Origin: Saccharicrinis sp963677655
Lineage (GTDB): Bacteria > Bacteroidota > Bacteroidia > Bacteroidales > Marinilabiliaceae
Strand: one strand, 5' to 3'
Length of the DNA: 64,000 bases
Assembly: GCA_963677655.1 (NCBI GenBank)
Contig: OY782088.1
The position numbers and the translations under genes are program-made. Of this stretch, positions 45,589 to 55,002 are shown piece by piece (within the stretch, counting starts at the first letter, position 1; each line of letters starts with the position of its first letter). The notes under the pieces are model-generated. The model was not told the DNA's origin, searched no databases, and saw only the letters and a program-made list of their open reading frames with translations.

Positions 45589-46563
45589 ATGCTGATCATT
45601 TTAAGTCAAACAAACAATCCATTTCATAATATTGCAACAGAAGAATATTTACTTAAAAATTTTAAGGAAGACGTATTTTTTCTTTACATCAATTCAAAAA
45701 GTATCATTGTTGGGAAACATCAAAATACGCTTGCTGAAATAAATTATTCTTTTGTTAACGAAAATAATATTCCGGTCATACGACGATTATCTGGAGGAGG
45801 AACTGTCTTTCATGATCCAGGCAATATAAATTTTTGTTTTATTACTTCTGGTGAAAAAGGGGAGTTAGTCAACTTTAAAAAACATACTACACCAATAGTA
45901 AACTTTTTAAATTCCTTAGATGTGAATGCATCACACGGAGGAAGAAATGATATTTTGATTGAAGGATGTAAAATTAGTGGAAATGCATGTCATGTATATA
46001 AAAGTCGTGTTATGCATCATGGTACACTGCTTTTTAATAGTAAATTAAAATCATTGACAAATGCTCTTAAAAATGATCCTTTAAAATTTACAGATAAAGC
46101 CGTTAAATCAGTTCGTAGTAAAGTAACTAATATACACGATCATCTTACTGGAAAAATAGAAGTAAACGAATTTGTAAATCAATTAAACCAATATATAATA
46201 AACAACTATAATTGTACCTCATATACATTAAACAATGAAGACAATAATAAGATAGATATTTTAGTAAAAGAAAAATTTACAACCTGGGATTGGAACTACG
46301 GATATAGCCCAAAATACGACCTTAAAAAAAGAATAAAATCAATCTCAGGCAAGAGATTTGAAATCATTTTTCATGTACAAAAAGGAAAAATAAGCGAGGT
46401 AAAGATAAAAAGTAATTCTTCTGAAAAAGAAAATTTAATTGAACTTCAAGCATCATTAAATACATGTTTGCACCACTACGAGGATATCAAAAATAAAACC
46501 AATGATGTATTTAAAAAACTACAAGAACTAAAACAAGAGGAGTTATTAGACGCTTTATTTTAA
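45589..46563 (+). CDS. lplA: Lipoate--protein ligase
   Basis: 324 residues. Motifs: RRLSGGGTVFHDPGNINFCF (~65-84, lipoate-binding loop), GGRNDILIEGCKISGNACHV (~117-136, with the catalytic Lys region KISG), HHGTLLFNSKL (~147-157), and the C-terminal accessory domain (~250-324). It attaches free lipoate to E2 and GcvH proteins using ATP. It is the only plus-strand gene among the minus-strand genes between 44185 and 61146. The preceding 242-base gap shows nothing clear. Confidence 0.93.
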   Translation: MLIILSQTNNPFHNIATEEYLLKNFKEDVFFLYINSKSIIVGKHQNTLAEINYSFVNENNIPVIRRLSGGGTVFHDPGNINFCFITSGEKGELVNFKKHTTPIVNFLNSLDVNASHGGRNDILIEGCKISGNACHVYKSRVMHHGTLLFNSKLKSLTNALKNDPLKFTDKAVKSVRSKVTNIHDHLTGKIEVNEFVNQLNQYIINNYNCTSYTLNNEDNNKIDILVKEKFTTWDWNYGYSPKYDLKKRIKSISGKRFEIIFHVQKGKISEVKIKSNSSEKENLIELQASLNTCLHHYEDIKNKTNDVFKKLQELKQEELLDALF

Positions 46564-46681
46564 GTAAAACATAAGTGATTGAAATTAACACATCATAGAA
46601 AACTGCTAATTTAAAAAAGTGTCTAATAAAAAAACTTTGATAATATGGATTGCTTAAAAAAAAGGAGTTTTCTTATACTAA

Positions 46682-48490
46682 CTAATTGAAATATTCCCAA
46701 ACAACTTTACCTTTCGCCAAACCAATTACCTTTTGAATTTCTTCAAGTTTTAGTTTTTTTATTTGTTCTACAGACTTAAATTCCGATAATAATTTTTGAG
46801 CTGTCTTCTCTCCTACTCCTGAAATATTATCCAACTCTGAAGAAGCAAAATTTTTAGATCTTTGATTTCTGTGAAAAGTGATACCAAAACGGTGTGCTTC
46901 GTTTCGGGCATGCTGAATCACTTTTAATGTTTCTGAATTTTTATCCAGATATAAAGGTACAGGATCTCCTGGGAAAAATATTTCTTCTAAACGTTTAGCT
47001 ATGCCAATAACAGTAACTTTATCATCTATTTCCAGTCGACGAAATATTTTCATAGCGGCACCTAATTGGCCTTTTCCCCCATCTATAATTACAAGATTAG
47101 GTAATGCATCATTTTCATTTATTAAACGCGTATATCGGCGTTCAATAATTTCTTCCATACTCGCAAAATCATCAGGACCAACTACTGTTTTTACATTAAA
47201 ATGTCTGTAATCTTTTTTACTTGGTTTAGCATTTTTAAAAACAACACAAGCTGCAACAGGAAAATTTCCTTGAATATTTGAATTGTCAAAACACTCAATA
47301 TGTTTAGGTAATTTTTTTAACCTTAAATCCTTTTTCATCGTATTTAATATACGATCTTCCCTTGTTTCTTTTTTACGTATAGATTGTTGTTTCAACTTTT
47401 CTAAACGGTAATATTTTACATTCCGTTCAGATAACTCTAACAGCTGTTTTTTTTCTCCTTTTTTAGGAACAATAAAATGGATATTTTCAAATTCAGTATC
47501 AGGTTTAAATGGAACTATAATCTCTCTTGAATTACTATGTAAACGCTCTTTAATTTCTAAAATAGCCATAGAAAGTAATTCTGGTAATGTTTCATCTAAT
47601 TTCTTTTTCATCTCAATTGTATGAGCTTGAATTATGGCTCCATTTACAACCTTCAAGAAATTCACATAAGCTGAATTTTCATCTTCAATAATTGAATAAA
47701 CATCTACATTATTTATACTGGCACTTACAATTGTAGATTTACTTTGATATGAATTTAATTGTTTAATTTTTTGCTTTATATCCTCAGCTTCTTCAAACTT
47801 ATATTCAGAAGCATAAGTCAACATTAATTCCTTTAAATATTTAATAACAGAGTTAATATTTCCTTTTAATATATTCTTTATTGCCTCAATATTTTCCCTA
47901 TACTTAGGTTCTTCAAACTCTCCAATACAAGGACCTTTACAATTACCTATATGATACTCTAAACAAACCTTATATTTTCCTTGTGCAATATTTTCCTGAG
48001 AGAGATTTAATTTACAACTACGAAGTGGATATGTAGATTTAAAAAGATCTAATAAAGTACGAACCATTACAACTGAAGTATAAGGTCCGAAATATAAACT
48101 ACCATCCTTTATCACATTCCTGGTAGAAAAAACTCGTGGATAAGATTCATTTTTAATCACGATCCAGGGAAAGGATTTATCGTCTTTTAAAAGTACATTA
48201 TATCGAGGTTGATATTTTTTAATAAGATTATTTTCGAGCAACAAAGCATCCTCTTCAGAATTGACAACTATATGCTCAATATTGGCTATATTTTTAACCA
48301 ACAAAGCTGTTTTACCATTATCAGGTCTACCTACAAAATAAGAAGAAACTCGCTTTTTTAAATTCTTTGCCTTACCTACATAGATGATTTTTCCATCTTT
48401 ATTGAAGTATTGATAGACGCCCGGATCAGATGGAAGGACTGCAATTTTTTCTTTTAAATAATCTATATTAGGATTTAAAACAGAACTCAT
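46682..48490 (-). CDS. uvrC: UvrABC excinuclease subunit C
   Basis: 602 residues. The N-terminal GIY-YIG nuclease is seen in DPGVYQYFNKDGKIIYVGKAKNLKKRV (~18-44). A UVR motif lies near 205-235 (YASEYKFEEAEDIKQKIKQL), the RNase H-like nuclease domain contains IECFDNSNIQG, PDDFASMEEIIERRY and LVIIDGGKGQL, and the C-terminal HhH domain has LDNISGVGEKTAQKLLSEF. It makes both incisions in nucleotide excision repair. Its start overlaps the stop of ade by 4 bases. Confidence 0.97.
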   Translation of the reverse strand: MSSVLNPNIDYLKEKIAVLPSDPGVYQYFNKDGKIIYVGKAKNLKKRVSSYFVGRPDNGKTALLVKNIANIEHIVVNSEEDALLLENNLIKKYQPRYNVLLKDDKSFPWIVIKNESYPRVFSTRNVIKDGSLYFGPYTSVVMVRTLLDLFKSTYPLRSCKLNLSQENIAQGKYKVCLEYHIGNCKGPCIGEFEEPKYRENIEAIKNILKGNINSVIKYLKELMLTYASEYKFEEAEDIKQKIKQLNSYQSKSTIVSASINNVDVYSIIEDENSAYVNFLKVVNGAIIQAHTIEMKKKLDETLPELLSMAILEIKERLHSNSREIIVPFKPDTEFENIHFIVPKKGEKKQLLELSERNVKYYRLEKLKQQSIRKKETREDRILNTMKKDLRLKKLPKHIECFDNSNIQGNFPVAACVVFKNAKPSKKDYRHFNVKTVVGPDDFASMEEIIERRYTRLINENDALPNLVIIDGGKGQLGAAMKIFRRLEIDDKVTVIGIAKRLEEIFFPGDPVPLYLDKNSETLKVIQHARNEAHRFGITFHRNQRSKNFASSELDNISGVGEKTAQKLLSEFKSVEQIKKLKLEEIQKVIGLAKGKVVWEYFN

Positions 48491-50115
48491 TCAACAAACA
48501 AATTTGTAAAAGAAAAAGTGCTTACATTAAATAAACCCTTATCTCCTATTTTTAATTTTGGAATAACAAGTAACGACATAAAGGATAAAGTCATAAAAGG
48601 AGCCTTTAAAGGAGAGCCCTTTTCCTTCACTTTATTATTTAAGAACTGATATTTTTTAGCTACTTCTACCCCATCTTTATCCGTCATTAATCCTGCTATT
48701 TCTAATGGTAAAATTTCAATATCATTATTTTGTACACATGAAATACCACCTTTATATGTTATAATTTCATTTAAGGCATTAACAATTTCTTCATCAGAAG
48801 TTCCAACTGCAATTAAATTATGACTATCATGAGCAACACTACATGCTATTGCTCCTTGTTTTAATCCTATATTTTTAACAAAACCGACAACAGGATTGGT
48901 TGCTTTATAACGATTTAAAACAACTATTTTAAGAATATCTTCATCTATATTCGACTCTATAAATCCATTTGAATTTATAGGTTTCCAAATAAATTCTTCA
49001 GTAATTAAGTCCCCATCTACAGCTTCAATTACTCTTAATTTTGCATCATTTTTATATGGAATTTTAATTTGATCAGCAGTAATTGAACTAATATTAAAAT
49101 TATTTACAATTTCAGATTTATCTGTGTTGAAGTATATTTTATTATCAGTATAAACTCTTTCCCCGTTAATATATGTTTCAAGAATATTAAAATCCTCTAA
49201 ATTATCTACCATAATAAAATCAGCAGAATCCCCTTCTCGTAACAATCCAACAGGTAGATTATAATGCTCCACAGGTTTAACTGTAGCAGCTCTTAATAAT
49301 TTAAATATATCTATCCCTTGAGAAATTCCTAATCTTATAATTTTATCAATATGTCCTTTTTGAATGATTTCATCCGGATGAGAATCGTCCGTACATAACA
49401 TTACATCATCAGGATTTGAATCAAATAATGGAGATAAAGTATTGAAGTTTTTTGCAGCACTTCCCTCCCTAATTTGAACGACTATACCTTCCTTAATTTT
49501 ATTGATGGCTTCATCTACAGATACACATTCATGATCTGTTGTTATACCAGCTTTAGCATATTTCTCTAAATCCTCACCCATTAAACCGGGTGCATGTCCA
49601 TCAATTTTTTTCCCATATTTATGCGCTAAAGAAATCTTCTTATGAACCTCCTTGTCATTATAGATTACTCCAGGAAAGTTCATCATTTCGGATAATACAT
49701 ATATATCTTCTCTTTGTAAAAGCTCATTAATATCATCAGAAGAAATAACAGCTCCACTTGTTTCAAATGAAGTAGCAGGAACGCAAGATGGAGCTCCAAA
49801 GAAGCATTTTAAAGGGACAGACTTAGCATTTCCAATCATATAATCCACACCTTCTACACCTAAGACATTAGCTATTTCATGAGGATCAGTTACAACTGCA
49901 ACCGTTCCACGTGGAACAACTATTTTAGAAAATTGTCTTGGAGTTAACATGGAACTCTCAATATGAACATGACTATCTATTAAACCTGGTAAAATATAAT
50001 TCTGAAATTCGTGATCACTTTTCTCTATAGAAGCAATATTTCCATCTATAATTTTTATATGACCATTAAAAATACTTTTATTAATAACATCAACAATTTT
50101 ACCTGAAATAACCAT
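48487..50115 (-). CDS. ade: Adenine deaminase
   Basis: 542 residues. Amidohydrolase metal-binding motif LPGLIDSHVHIESSML (~42-57), VVPRGTVAVVTDPHEIANVLG (~66-86), GHAPGLMGEDLEKYAKAGI and CTDDSHPDEI are as in Ade enzymes, which convert adenine to hypoxanthine with a dinuclear metal centre. It is co-transcribed with uvrC (4-base overlap). The codons for VPRGT hold a perfect 14-bp parS-like palindrome (49904-49917), and a second one lies just before the start. Confidence 0.95.
   Translation of the reverse strand: MVISGKIVDVINKSIFNGHIKIIDGNIASIEKSDHEFQNYILPGLIDSHVHIESSMLTPRQFSKIVVPRGTVAVVTDPHEIANVLGVEGVDYMIGNAKSVPLKCFFGAPSCVPATSFETSGAVISSDDINELLQREDIYVLSEMMNFPGVIYNDKEVHKKISLAHKYGKKIDGHAPGLMGEDLEKYAKAGITTDHECVSVDEAINKIKEGIVVQIREGSAAKNFNTLSPLFDSNPDDVMLCTDDSHPDEIIQKGHIDKIIRLGISQGIDIFKLLRAATVKPVEHYNLPVGLLREGDSADFIMVDNLEDFNILETYINGERVYTDNKIYFNTDKSEIVNNFNISSITADQIKIPYKNDAKLRVIEAVDGDLITEEFIWKPINSNGFIESNIDEDILKIVVLNRYKATNPVVGFVKNIGLKQGAIACSVAHDSHNLIAVGTSDEEIVNALNEIITYKGGISCVQNNDIEILPLEIAGLMTDKDGVEVAKKYQFLNNKVKEKGSPLKAPFMTLSFMSLLVIPKLKIGDKGLFNVSTFSFTNLFVE
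49903..49918. other. parS: parS-like ParB-binding site inside ade
   Basis: CGTTCCACGTGGAACA contains the perfect palindrome GTTCCACGTGGAAC and matches the parS consensus TGTTNCACGTGNAACA at every fixed position except the first base. It lies in codons for Val-Pro-Arg-Gly-Thr, a conserved Ade segment, so coding constraint may have produced it by chance; the presence of two more sites nearby argues against that. Confidence 0.6.
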
Positions 50116-50129
50116 AATATATATTTTAA

Positions 50130-50145
50130 AGTTCCACGTGGAACG
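50130..50145. other. parS: parS-like ParB-binding site between mnmG and ade
   Basis: GTTCCACGTGGAAC (50131-50144) is a perfect 14-bp palindrome in the 39-base gap between mnmG and ade, 213 bases from end to end beyond the copy inside ade. It matches the parS core. Confidence 0.75.
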
Positions 50146-50154
50146 TTTATCTAA

Positions 50155-52035
50155 TTATCGTCCCATTAGAACTAGTAATACATTAATATCACTTGGGCTA
50201 ACACCACTAATTCTACTTGCTTGTCCAATTGTATCGGGGTCAATTTTAAGTAATTTTTGTCTAGCTTCTGTAGAAATAGATTTTAGTTCTGCATAATTAA
50301 AACGTCCTTTAATCTCTAAGTTCTCTAAACGTTTTAATTTATCCGCCATAACTTTTTCTCTATTTATATATCCTTGATATTTTATAAAAATTTCAGCAGT
50401 ATCAATAATTTCTTCCCTCCTATTTTCAGGAAGATCTTTAATATGATTTTTTAAAGGCTCTACAACATCAATAACATCCTTCAATTTAACCTGTGGACGT
50501 AATATTACATCTTTAAGTTTTATAGTTTGTTTTAATGGAGAAGTTCCTATACTTTCTAAATATGAATTAATGTATTTTGGTTTTATACTAAAATTAGAAA
50601 CAAAATCAAGGATATCATCTCTATATTTTAACTTCTCAATTAATAATGAATATCTATAATGATTAGCTAATCCAATTTTAAAAGATTTTTCAGTTAATCG
50701 AACATCAGCATCATCCTGCCTTAATAATATTCTATATTCGGCACGAGATGTAAACATACGATATGGTTCATCAACTCCTTTAGTAACCAAATCATCTATT
50801 AAGACTCCTATATATGCTTCATCTCTACTTAATATAAAAGGATCTTTATTAGATAACTTTAGGTGAGCGTTAATACCTGCAATTAAACCTTGTGCACCTG
50901 CCTCCTCATAACCAGTTGTACCATTAATTTGTCCTGCAAAATACATGTTTTGTACATGCTTAGTTTGTAATGTATGATTTAATTGAGTAGGATCAAAATA
51001 ATCATATTCAATAGCATAACCAGGTCGAAATATACTTGCGTTTTCTAATCCTGGTATTTGTTTTAAAGCCTGAAGTTGCACTTCTAGAGGAAGTGAACTA
51101 CTAAATCCATTTAAATAATATTCTATAGTAGTCTCCCCTTCTGGTTCCAGATGTAATTGATGTTTATCTTTATCAGCAAAGGTGACAATTTTAGTTTCAA
51201 TACTAGGGCAATATCTTGGACCTATACTTTGAATAGTACCATTATATAAAGGTGAATCTTTTAAGCCATCTCTAAGTGAAGTATGAACATCCTCATTCGT
51301 ATAAGTAAGCCAACAACTCTTTTGATCTAATGTAGATTGTATTTCTGGAAGATATGAAAATTTATAAAATGTTTCATCTCCTTTTTGTTCTAGGCATTTA
51401 GAAAAATCGATAGTACGTCCATCTATCCTAACTGGCGTACCTGTTTTCATTCTATCGGTTGTAAATCCAATATTTTTTAATTTTTCAGTAATACCACCTG
51501 AAGATGGTTCACTTATTCTACCACCTTCCATTTGAACTTTACCTATATGCATAAGACCATTTAAGAAAGTTCCATTGGTCAATATTAATGCCTTACAATT
51601 AAATTCTACACCCTGATCAGTAATAACAGACTCAACTGTATTATTACTATTGAAATTTATATCTGTTACCTTATCTTGCCAAAAGTAAAGATTATCCGTA
51701 TTTTCTAGAACCTTTCTCCACTCACTTGAAAAAACCATCCTATCGCACTGAGATCTTGGACTCCACATTGCAGGCCCCTTAGATTGATTTAATAATCTAA
51801 ATTGTATTGAGGATTTATCCGTAACAATGCCGCAAAATCCTCCTAGAGCATCAATTTCACGAACAATTTGCCCTTTAGCAATACCACCAATAGCTGGATT
51901 ACAACTCATTTGAGCTATTTTGTTCATATCCATTGTAATCAACAAGGTCTTAGACCCCAAATTGGCAGCAGCTGCTGCAGCTTCACAGCCAGCATGACCT
52001 GCTCCAACCACAATAATATCGTAATTAAAATCCAT
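50155..52035 (-). CDS. mnmG: tRNA uridine-5-carboxymethylaminomethyl synthesis enzyme MnmG
   Basis: 626 residues from ATG 52035; an upstream TTG at 52056 would add seven residues before the normal start. FAD-binding motif YDIIVVGAGHAGCEAA (~5-20), CNPAIGGIAKGQIVREIDALGG, PRYCPSIETKIVTFADK, and GQINGTTGYEEAGAQGLIAGINA, plus the C-terminal helical domain ending GVSPSDINVLLVLMGR. With MnmE it modifies the wobble uridine of tRNA. The gene (gidA) is commonly near the replication origin in bacteria, in line with parS and the oriC candidate here. Confidence 0.97.
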   Translation of the reverse strand: MDFNYDIIVVGAGHAGCEAAAAAANLGSKTLLITMDMNKIAQMSCNPAIGGIAKGQIVREIDALGGFCGIVTDKSSIQFRLLNQSKGPAMWSPRSQCDRMVFSSEWRKVLENTDNLYFWQDKVTDINFNSNNTVESVITDQGVEFNCKALILTNGTFLNGLMHIGKVQMEGGRISEPSSGGITEKLKNIGFTTDRMKTGTPVRIDGRTIDFSKCLEQKGDETFYKFSYLPEIQSTLDQKSCWLTYTNEDVHTSLRDGLKDSPLYNGTIQSIGPRYCPSIETKIVTFADKDKHQLHLEPEGETTIEYYLNGFSSSLPLEVQLQALKQIPGLENASIFRPGYAIEYDYFDPTQLNHTLQTKHVQNMYFAGQINGTTGYEEAGAQGLIAGINAHLKLSNKDPFILSRDEAYIGVLIDDLVTKGVDEPYRMFTSRAEYRILLRQDDADVRLTEKSFKIGLANHYRYSLLIEKLKYRDDILDFVSNFSIKPKYINSYLESIGTSPLKQTIKLKDVILRPQVKLKDVIDVVEPLKNHIKDLPENRREEIIDTAEIFIKYQGYINREKVMADKLKRLENLEIKGRFNYAELKSISTEARQKLLKIDPDTIGQASRISGVSPSDINVLLVLMGR

Positions 52036-52103
52036 AACAAATAAATAAGGATACAAATTTAATTGTATCCTACTATTTAAACACTAAAAAAATAACAGAA
52101 AAA

Positions 52104-52526
52104 TTAAGAAATTGTTTTTAAAAGATTTAAAGCTAAATTTTCTTGATTACGCATTTCTTTAGCTTCTTGTTCTGACTTATCTTTAAAACCAATTAAATGT
52201 AGAATACCGTGTACAATTACACGATTTAACTCCTCTTTATAAGAAGTATTAAATTTTTGTGAATTTGATAAAACTGTATCTATACTAATAAATAAATCAC
52301 CAGATATCATTTTATCTTCACAATAATCAAATGTTATAATATCGGTATAATAATCATGATCTAAATATTGCTTATTGATATCTAAAATATATTCGTCATT
52401 ACAAAAAATATAGTTTATAGAACCCAAAAAAGAGTTGGATTTTGTAATAACTTTACTTATCCAACTCTTTATAATATCTTCATCTATCTGATTATCAGAT
52501 ATTTCTTCGTAATAAAATTCAATCAC
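52104..52526 (-). CDS. ybeY: Endoribonuclease YbeY
   Basis: 140 residues. The zinc site HGILHLIGFKDKSEQE (HxxxHxxGxDH-like; the last metal ligand position reads K-D-K-S here) and the start IEFYYEE are family traits; YIFCNDEYILDINKQYLDHDYYTDIITFDY is also typical. It processes 16S rRNA 3' ends and takes part in ribosome quality control. The start is GTG, directly after the TAA of the preceding gene with no gap, suggesting translational coupling. The third zinc ligand should be checked: the common HxxxHxxxxxH pattern appears as HxxxHxxxxxK. Confidence 0.85.
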   Translation of the reverse strand: MIEFYYEEISDNQIDEDIIKSWISKVITKSNSFLGSINYIFCNDEYILDINKQYLDHDYYTDIITFDYCEDKMISGDLFISIDTVLSNSQKFNTSYKEELNRVIVHGILHLIGFKDKSEQEAKEMRNQENLALNLLKTIS

Positions 52527-52931
52527 TTATAAATCAAAACTTAATTTAACTAAACTTCCATTGTTTTCAAATTCAATATCGTCTGCTAAATGATTCATTA
52601 GAAAAATACCTCTTCCATGAGTTTTTTCAATATTTTCAGGTAAAGTAGGATCTGGAATATTAGTATAATCAAAACCAATACCTTCGTCCTCAATAACAAA
52701 TTCTACGTTTTTATCAGTAACAGTATATTCTATTTTAACTTTTTTGTTTACATCCATCTTATTACCATGAACAATAGCGTTATTTACACCTTCAACTATT
52801 GCTAATAATAATTTACCATAAACATCAGAGTGAAGATTATACTGACTAGAAATGTCATCAATTAACTTTTCTATTAGAGTAATATTTTTTATGTCTGAAT
52901 CAATTACAACTTTTTCCACAATTAGATCCAT
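52527..52931 (-). CDS. RsbW-like anti-sigma/ATP-binding protein
   Basis: 134 residues of a single HATPase_c_2 domain: the N box EGVNNAIVHGNKM (~47-59), G1 VIEDEGIGFDYTNIPDP and G2 THGRGIFLMNHLAD. This is the RsbW/SpoIIAB class of serine kinase or anti-sigma factors. Bacteroidota lack the classical partner switch in many cases, so the partner is unknown; no STAS antagonist or sigma factor gene is adjacent. It directly precedes ybeY with no spacing. Confidence 0.85.
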   Translation of the reverse strand: MDLIVEKVVIDSDIKNITLIEKLIDDISSQYNLHSDVYGKLLLAIVEGVNNAIVHGNKMDVNKKVKIEYTVTDKNVEFVIEDEGIGFDYTNIPDPTLPENIEKTHGRGIFLMNHLADDIEFENNGSLVKLSFDL

Positions 52932-53015
52932 TTAGCTTCCGAATTAGATACATTTTTTCTCGTATACTAAATTTTAAATAAATAGTTACTAAAAACACCA
53001 ATAATTTTTAAACAT

Positions 53016-54224
53016 TTAATTAAAATTAGTCAACCAATCTCTAGGATTTATTTTTTTATTTTCTTCCCATATTTCAAAATGTAAAATCCCATTTTTTTCT
53101 TGATCCTCTGTATATATTTTACCGATTTCTTCTTTACTTTTAATTACATCTCCGTTTTTTACGAAAACATCTATTAGATTAGCGTAAACAGTAAGATATT
53201 TACCATGTCTTATTATTACTGCTTTATTGTACCCTGGAATAGCAATAACGCGGCTTACAGTACCTTCATAAACACTTTTAACAGCATTCTCCTTGAAGGC
53301 TGAGATATCAATACCATTATTCTTAATTTTTACTCCCTTTAAAACGGCGTGATTATGTTCACCAAAACTACTTACAATAATACCATCTTTAATTGGCCAT
53401 TCAAGTTTTCCTTTAGAACTAGCAAAATTACTGAACAAATTATTATTAGTACTCTTACCTAATTCTCGAATTAATTTTTCAATAGAAGATTCAAGATTAC
53501 TAGCTGCTTTTTTCTTTTTAGTAATTTCTTTCTGCAGCCATTTTTCATCATCTTTTAATTTATTAATATAATTTTCCTTTTGATCTATGGCTAATTTAAT
53601 ATTTTCTAATTCCTTATTCAAGGAATTATATACTAACTGTTTTTGTTTTAAAATTTCAATATTATGTAATTTAATACTATCATGTTTGGCTTTAGTTTCC
53701 TGCAAAATAACACCTTGCTTTTTGCGATAAGAACTATATTGTTTTAAAACATTAAATCGCCTATAAGCTTCTGAAAAACTATTAGCACTAAAGATGATCA
53801 TCAATTCATTTTGATTATTAATATATTGCTTATTAGCCTCTAATATTAATAATCGATATACTTTTTTTATATTATCTATTTCAGAAGATAATTTATTAAC
53901 GAAATCGTTATTCTTTTCAATTTCTGTAGTAATTAAATTAATCTCTTTTTTATATGTTGTAATAATATTTTCTTGAGAATTAATTTTAGTACTAAGAATT
54001 TTTAATTGACTTAAATAATTATTCCTTGTTTTTCCTTTCTTTTCTAATAGTTTTTTAGCCTTAACTATTTCAGATTCATATTTAATTCTTAAATTTTTTA
54101 ATTTTTCTATTTCTGAATTTTGAGAATAAATAAAAACAGGAAATAAAATTAAAATTATTAGTAATATACTAAATTTCTTTAACTTGATATGAAGAAGGTA
54201 TTTTAAAATGCAAGCTACCACCAT
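53016..54224 (-). CDS. EnvC-like peptidoglycan hydrolase activator (coiled coil plus LytM domain)
   Basis: 402 residues. A signal peptide (~15-35) is followed by a long coiled coil (~36-255) and a C-terminal M23/LytM domain (~285-400). In the LytM domain the first zinc ligand His is replaced: the expected HxGxD reads NNGIDIS, while LHFEIWEE keeps the HxE/H end. That fits catalytically dead activators such as EnvC, which switch on amidases at division. The ATG at 54224 makes the gene overlap the preceding DUF4292 gene by 56 bases; no better start is visible. Confidence 0.83.
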   Translation of the reverse strand: MVVACILKYLLHIKLKKFSILLIILILFPVFIYSQNSEIEKLKNLRIKYESEIVKAKKLLEKKGKTRNNYLSQLKILSTKINSQENIITTYKKEINLITTEIEKNNDFVNKLSSEIDNIKKVYRLLILEANKQYINNQNELMIIFSANSFSEAYRRFNVLKQYSSYRKKQGVILQETKAKHDSIKLHNIEILKQKQLVYNSLNKELENIKLAIDQKENYINKLKDDEKWLQKEITKKKKAASNLESSIEKLIRELGKSTNNNLFSNFASSKGKLEWPIKDGIIVSSFGEHNHAVLKGVKIKNNGIDISAFKENAVKSVYEGTVSRVIAIPGYNKAVIIRHGKYLTVYANLIDVFVKNGDVIKSKEEIGKIYTEDQEKNGILHFEIWEENKKINPRDWLTNFN

Positions 54225-55002
54225 TATCTATATCTAAATAATTAATTTTAAGAGATAAATCAATAATTTTATTTCCTTGAGAGGCATTAATGCTAATATC
54301 TTCCGGAAACAAAACCTTATTGTAATTTTTAAAATTAAAATAATTAATTTTTAAGGTTTGTCCAGTTCCAAAATCTTTTAAAAAAACATTAAATATTTTA
54401 AATATCTGAGGATAAATATTGATTTCATGAAAAACAAGATCGGTATTTTCGCGTTTGGAAATACGAGTTACACGTTTATCCTTAATTGATTTAAAAGAAT
54501 AAGAATCTTTATTAGTTTCATGTTTATACTTTTTTAATCCATCATAAAAATCTCCATCATCAGGATAAATAAATAATTGATTTGAAATTATAGATTGAAA
54601 AATACCATAAGTTATATTAACGCCAAATTTATCTTCAAAATAACTATAGTTAGTATTATAAACAATCTTATTGTGTTTATCAATTATAATAACTTTATCT
54701 TTAGTTAATTGAGCTCTAATAAGTTCAATACCCATTAGCGCATAAATGGATACAATAATTACACTATCTTTTTTAATAACAAAATTACCTTTAAATGATC
54801 TTTTTTGATCTCCATCATCCAATGTAAACCCAACCTTTTTCAGATATAATTGATCATATTTTATTTGATTATCTTTCAATAATTTTCTTAATCTTACATC
54901 TGGTATATTAGTAACGGAACCTATTACAATTTTTTCACTTGTTTTACATGAACCTAAAAAGAATATTAAGCAAATAAGCCCTATTACATTATTCTTCAAC
55001 AT
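54169..55002 (-). CDS. DUF4292 lipoprotein, LolB-like
   Basis: 277 residues. The lipobox LIFFLGSCKTS gives Cys19. The body has the DUF4292 pattern (KRSFKGNFVIKKDSVIIVSIYALMGIELIRAQLTKDKVIIIDKHNKIVY, followed by KFGVNITYGIFQSIISNQLF), which resembles LolA/LolB half-barrels that carry lipoproteins. The order TPR lipoprotein, DUF4292, EnvC-like recurs in Bacteroidota. It overlaps both neighbours (14 and 56 bases), so the three genes form one translational unit. An envelope-assembly role is inferred. Confidence 0.8.
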   Translation of the reverse strand: MLKNNVIGLICLIFFLGSCKTSEKIVIGSVTNIPDVRLRKLLKDNQIKYDQLYLKKVGFTLDDGDQKRSFKGNFVIKKDSVIIVSIYALMGIELIRAQLTKDKVIIIDKHNKIVYNTNYSYFEDKFGVNITYGIFQSIISNQLFIYPDDGDFYDGLKKYKHETNKDSYSFKSIKDKRVTRISKRENTDLVFHEINIYPQIFKIFNVFLKDFGTGQTLKINYFNFKNYNKVLFPEDISINASQGNKIIDLSLKINYLDIDNGGSLHFKIPSSYQVKEI

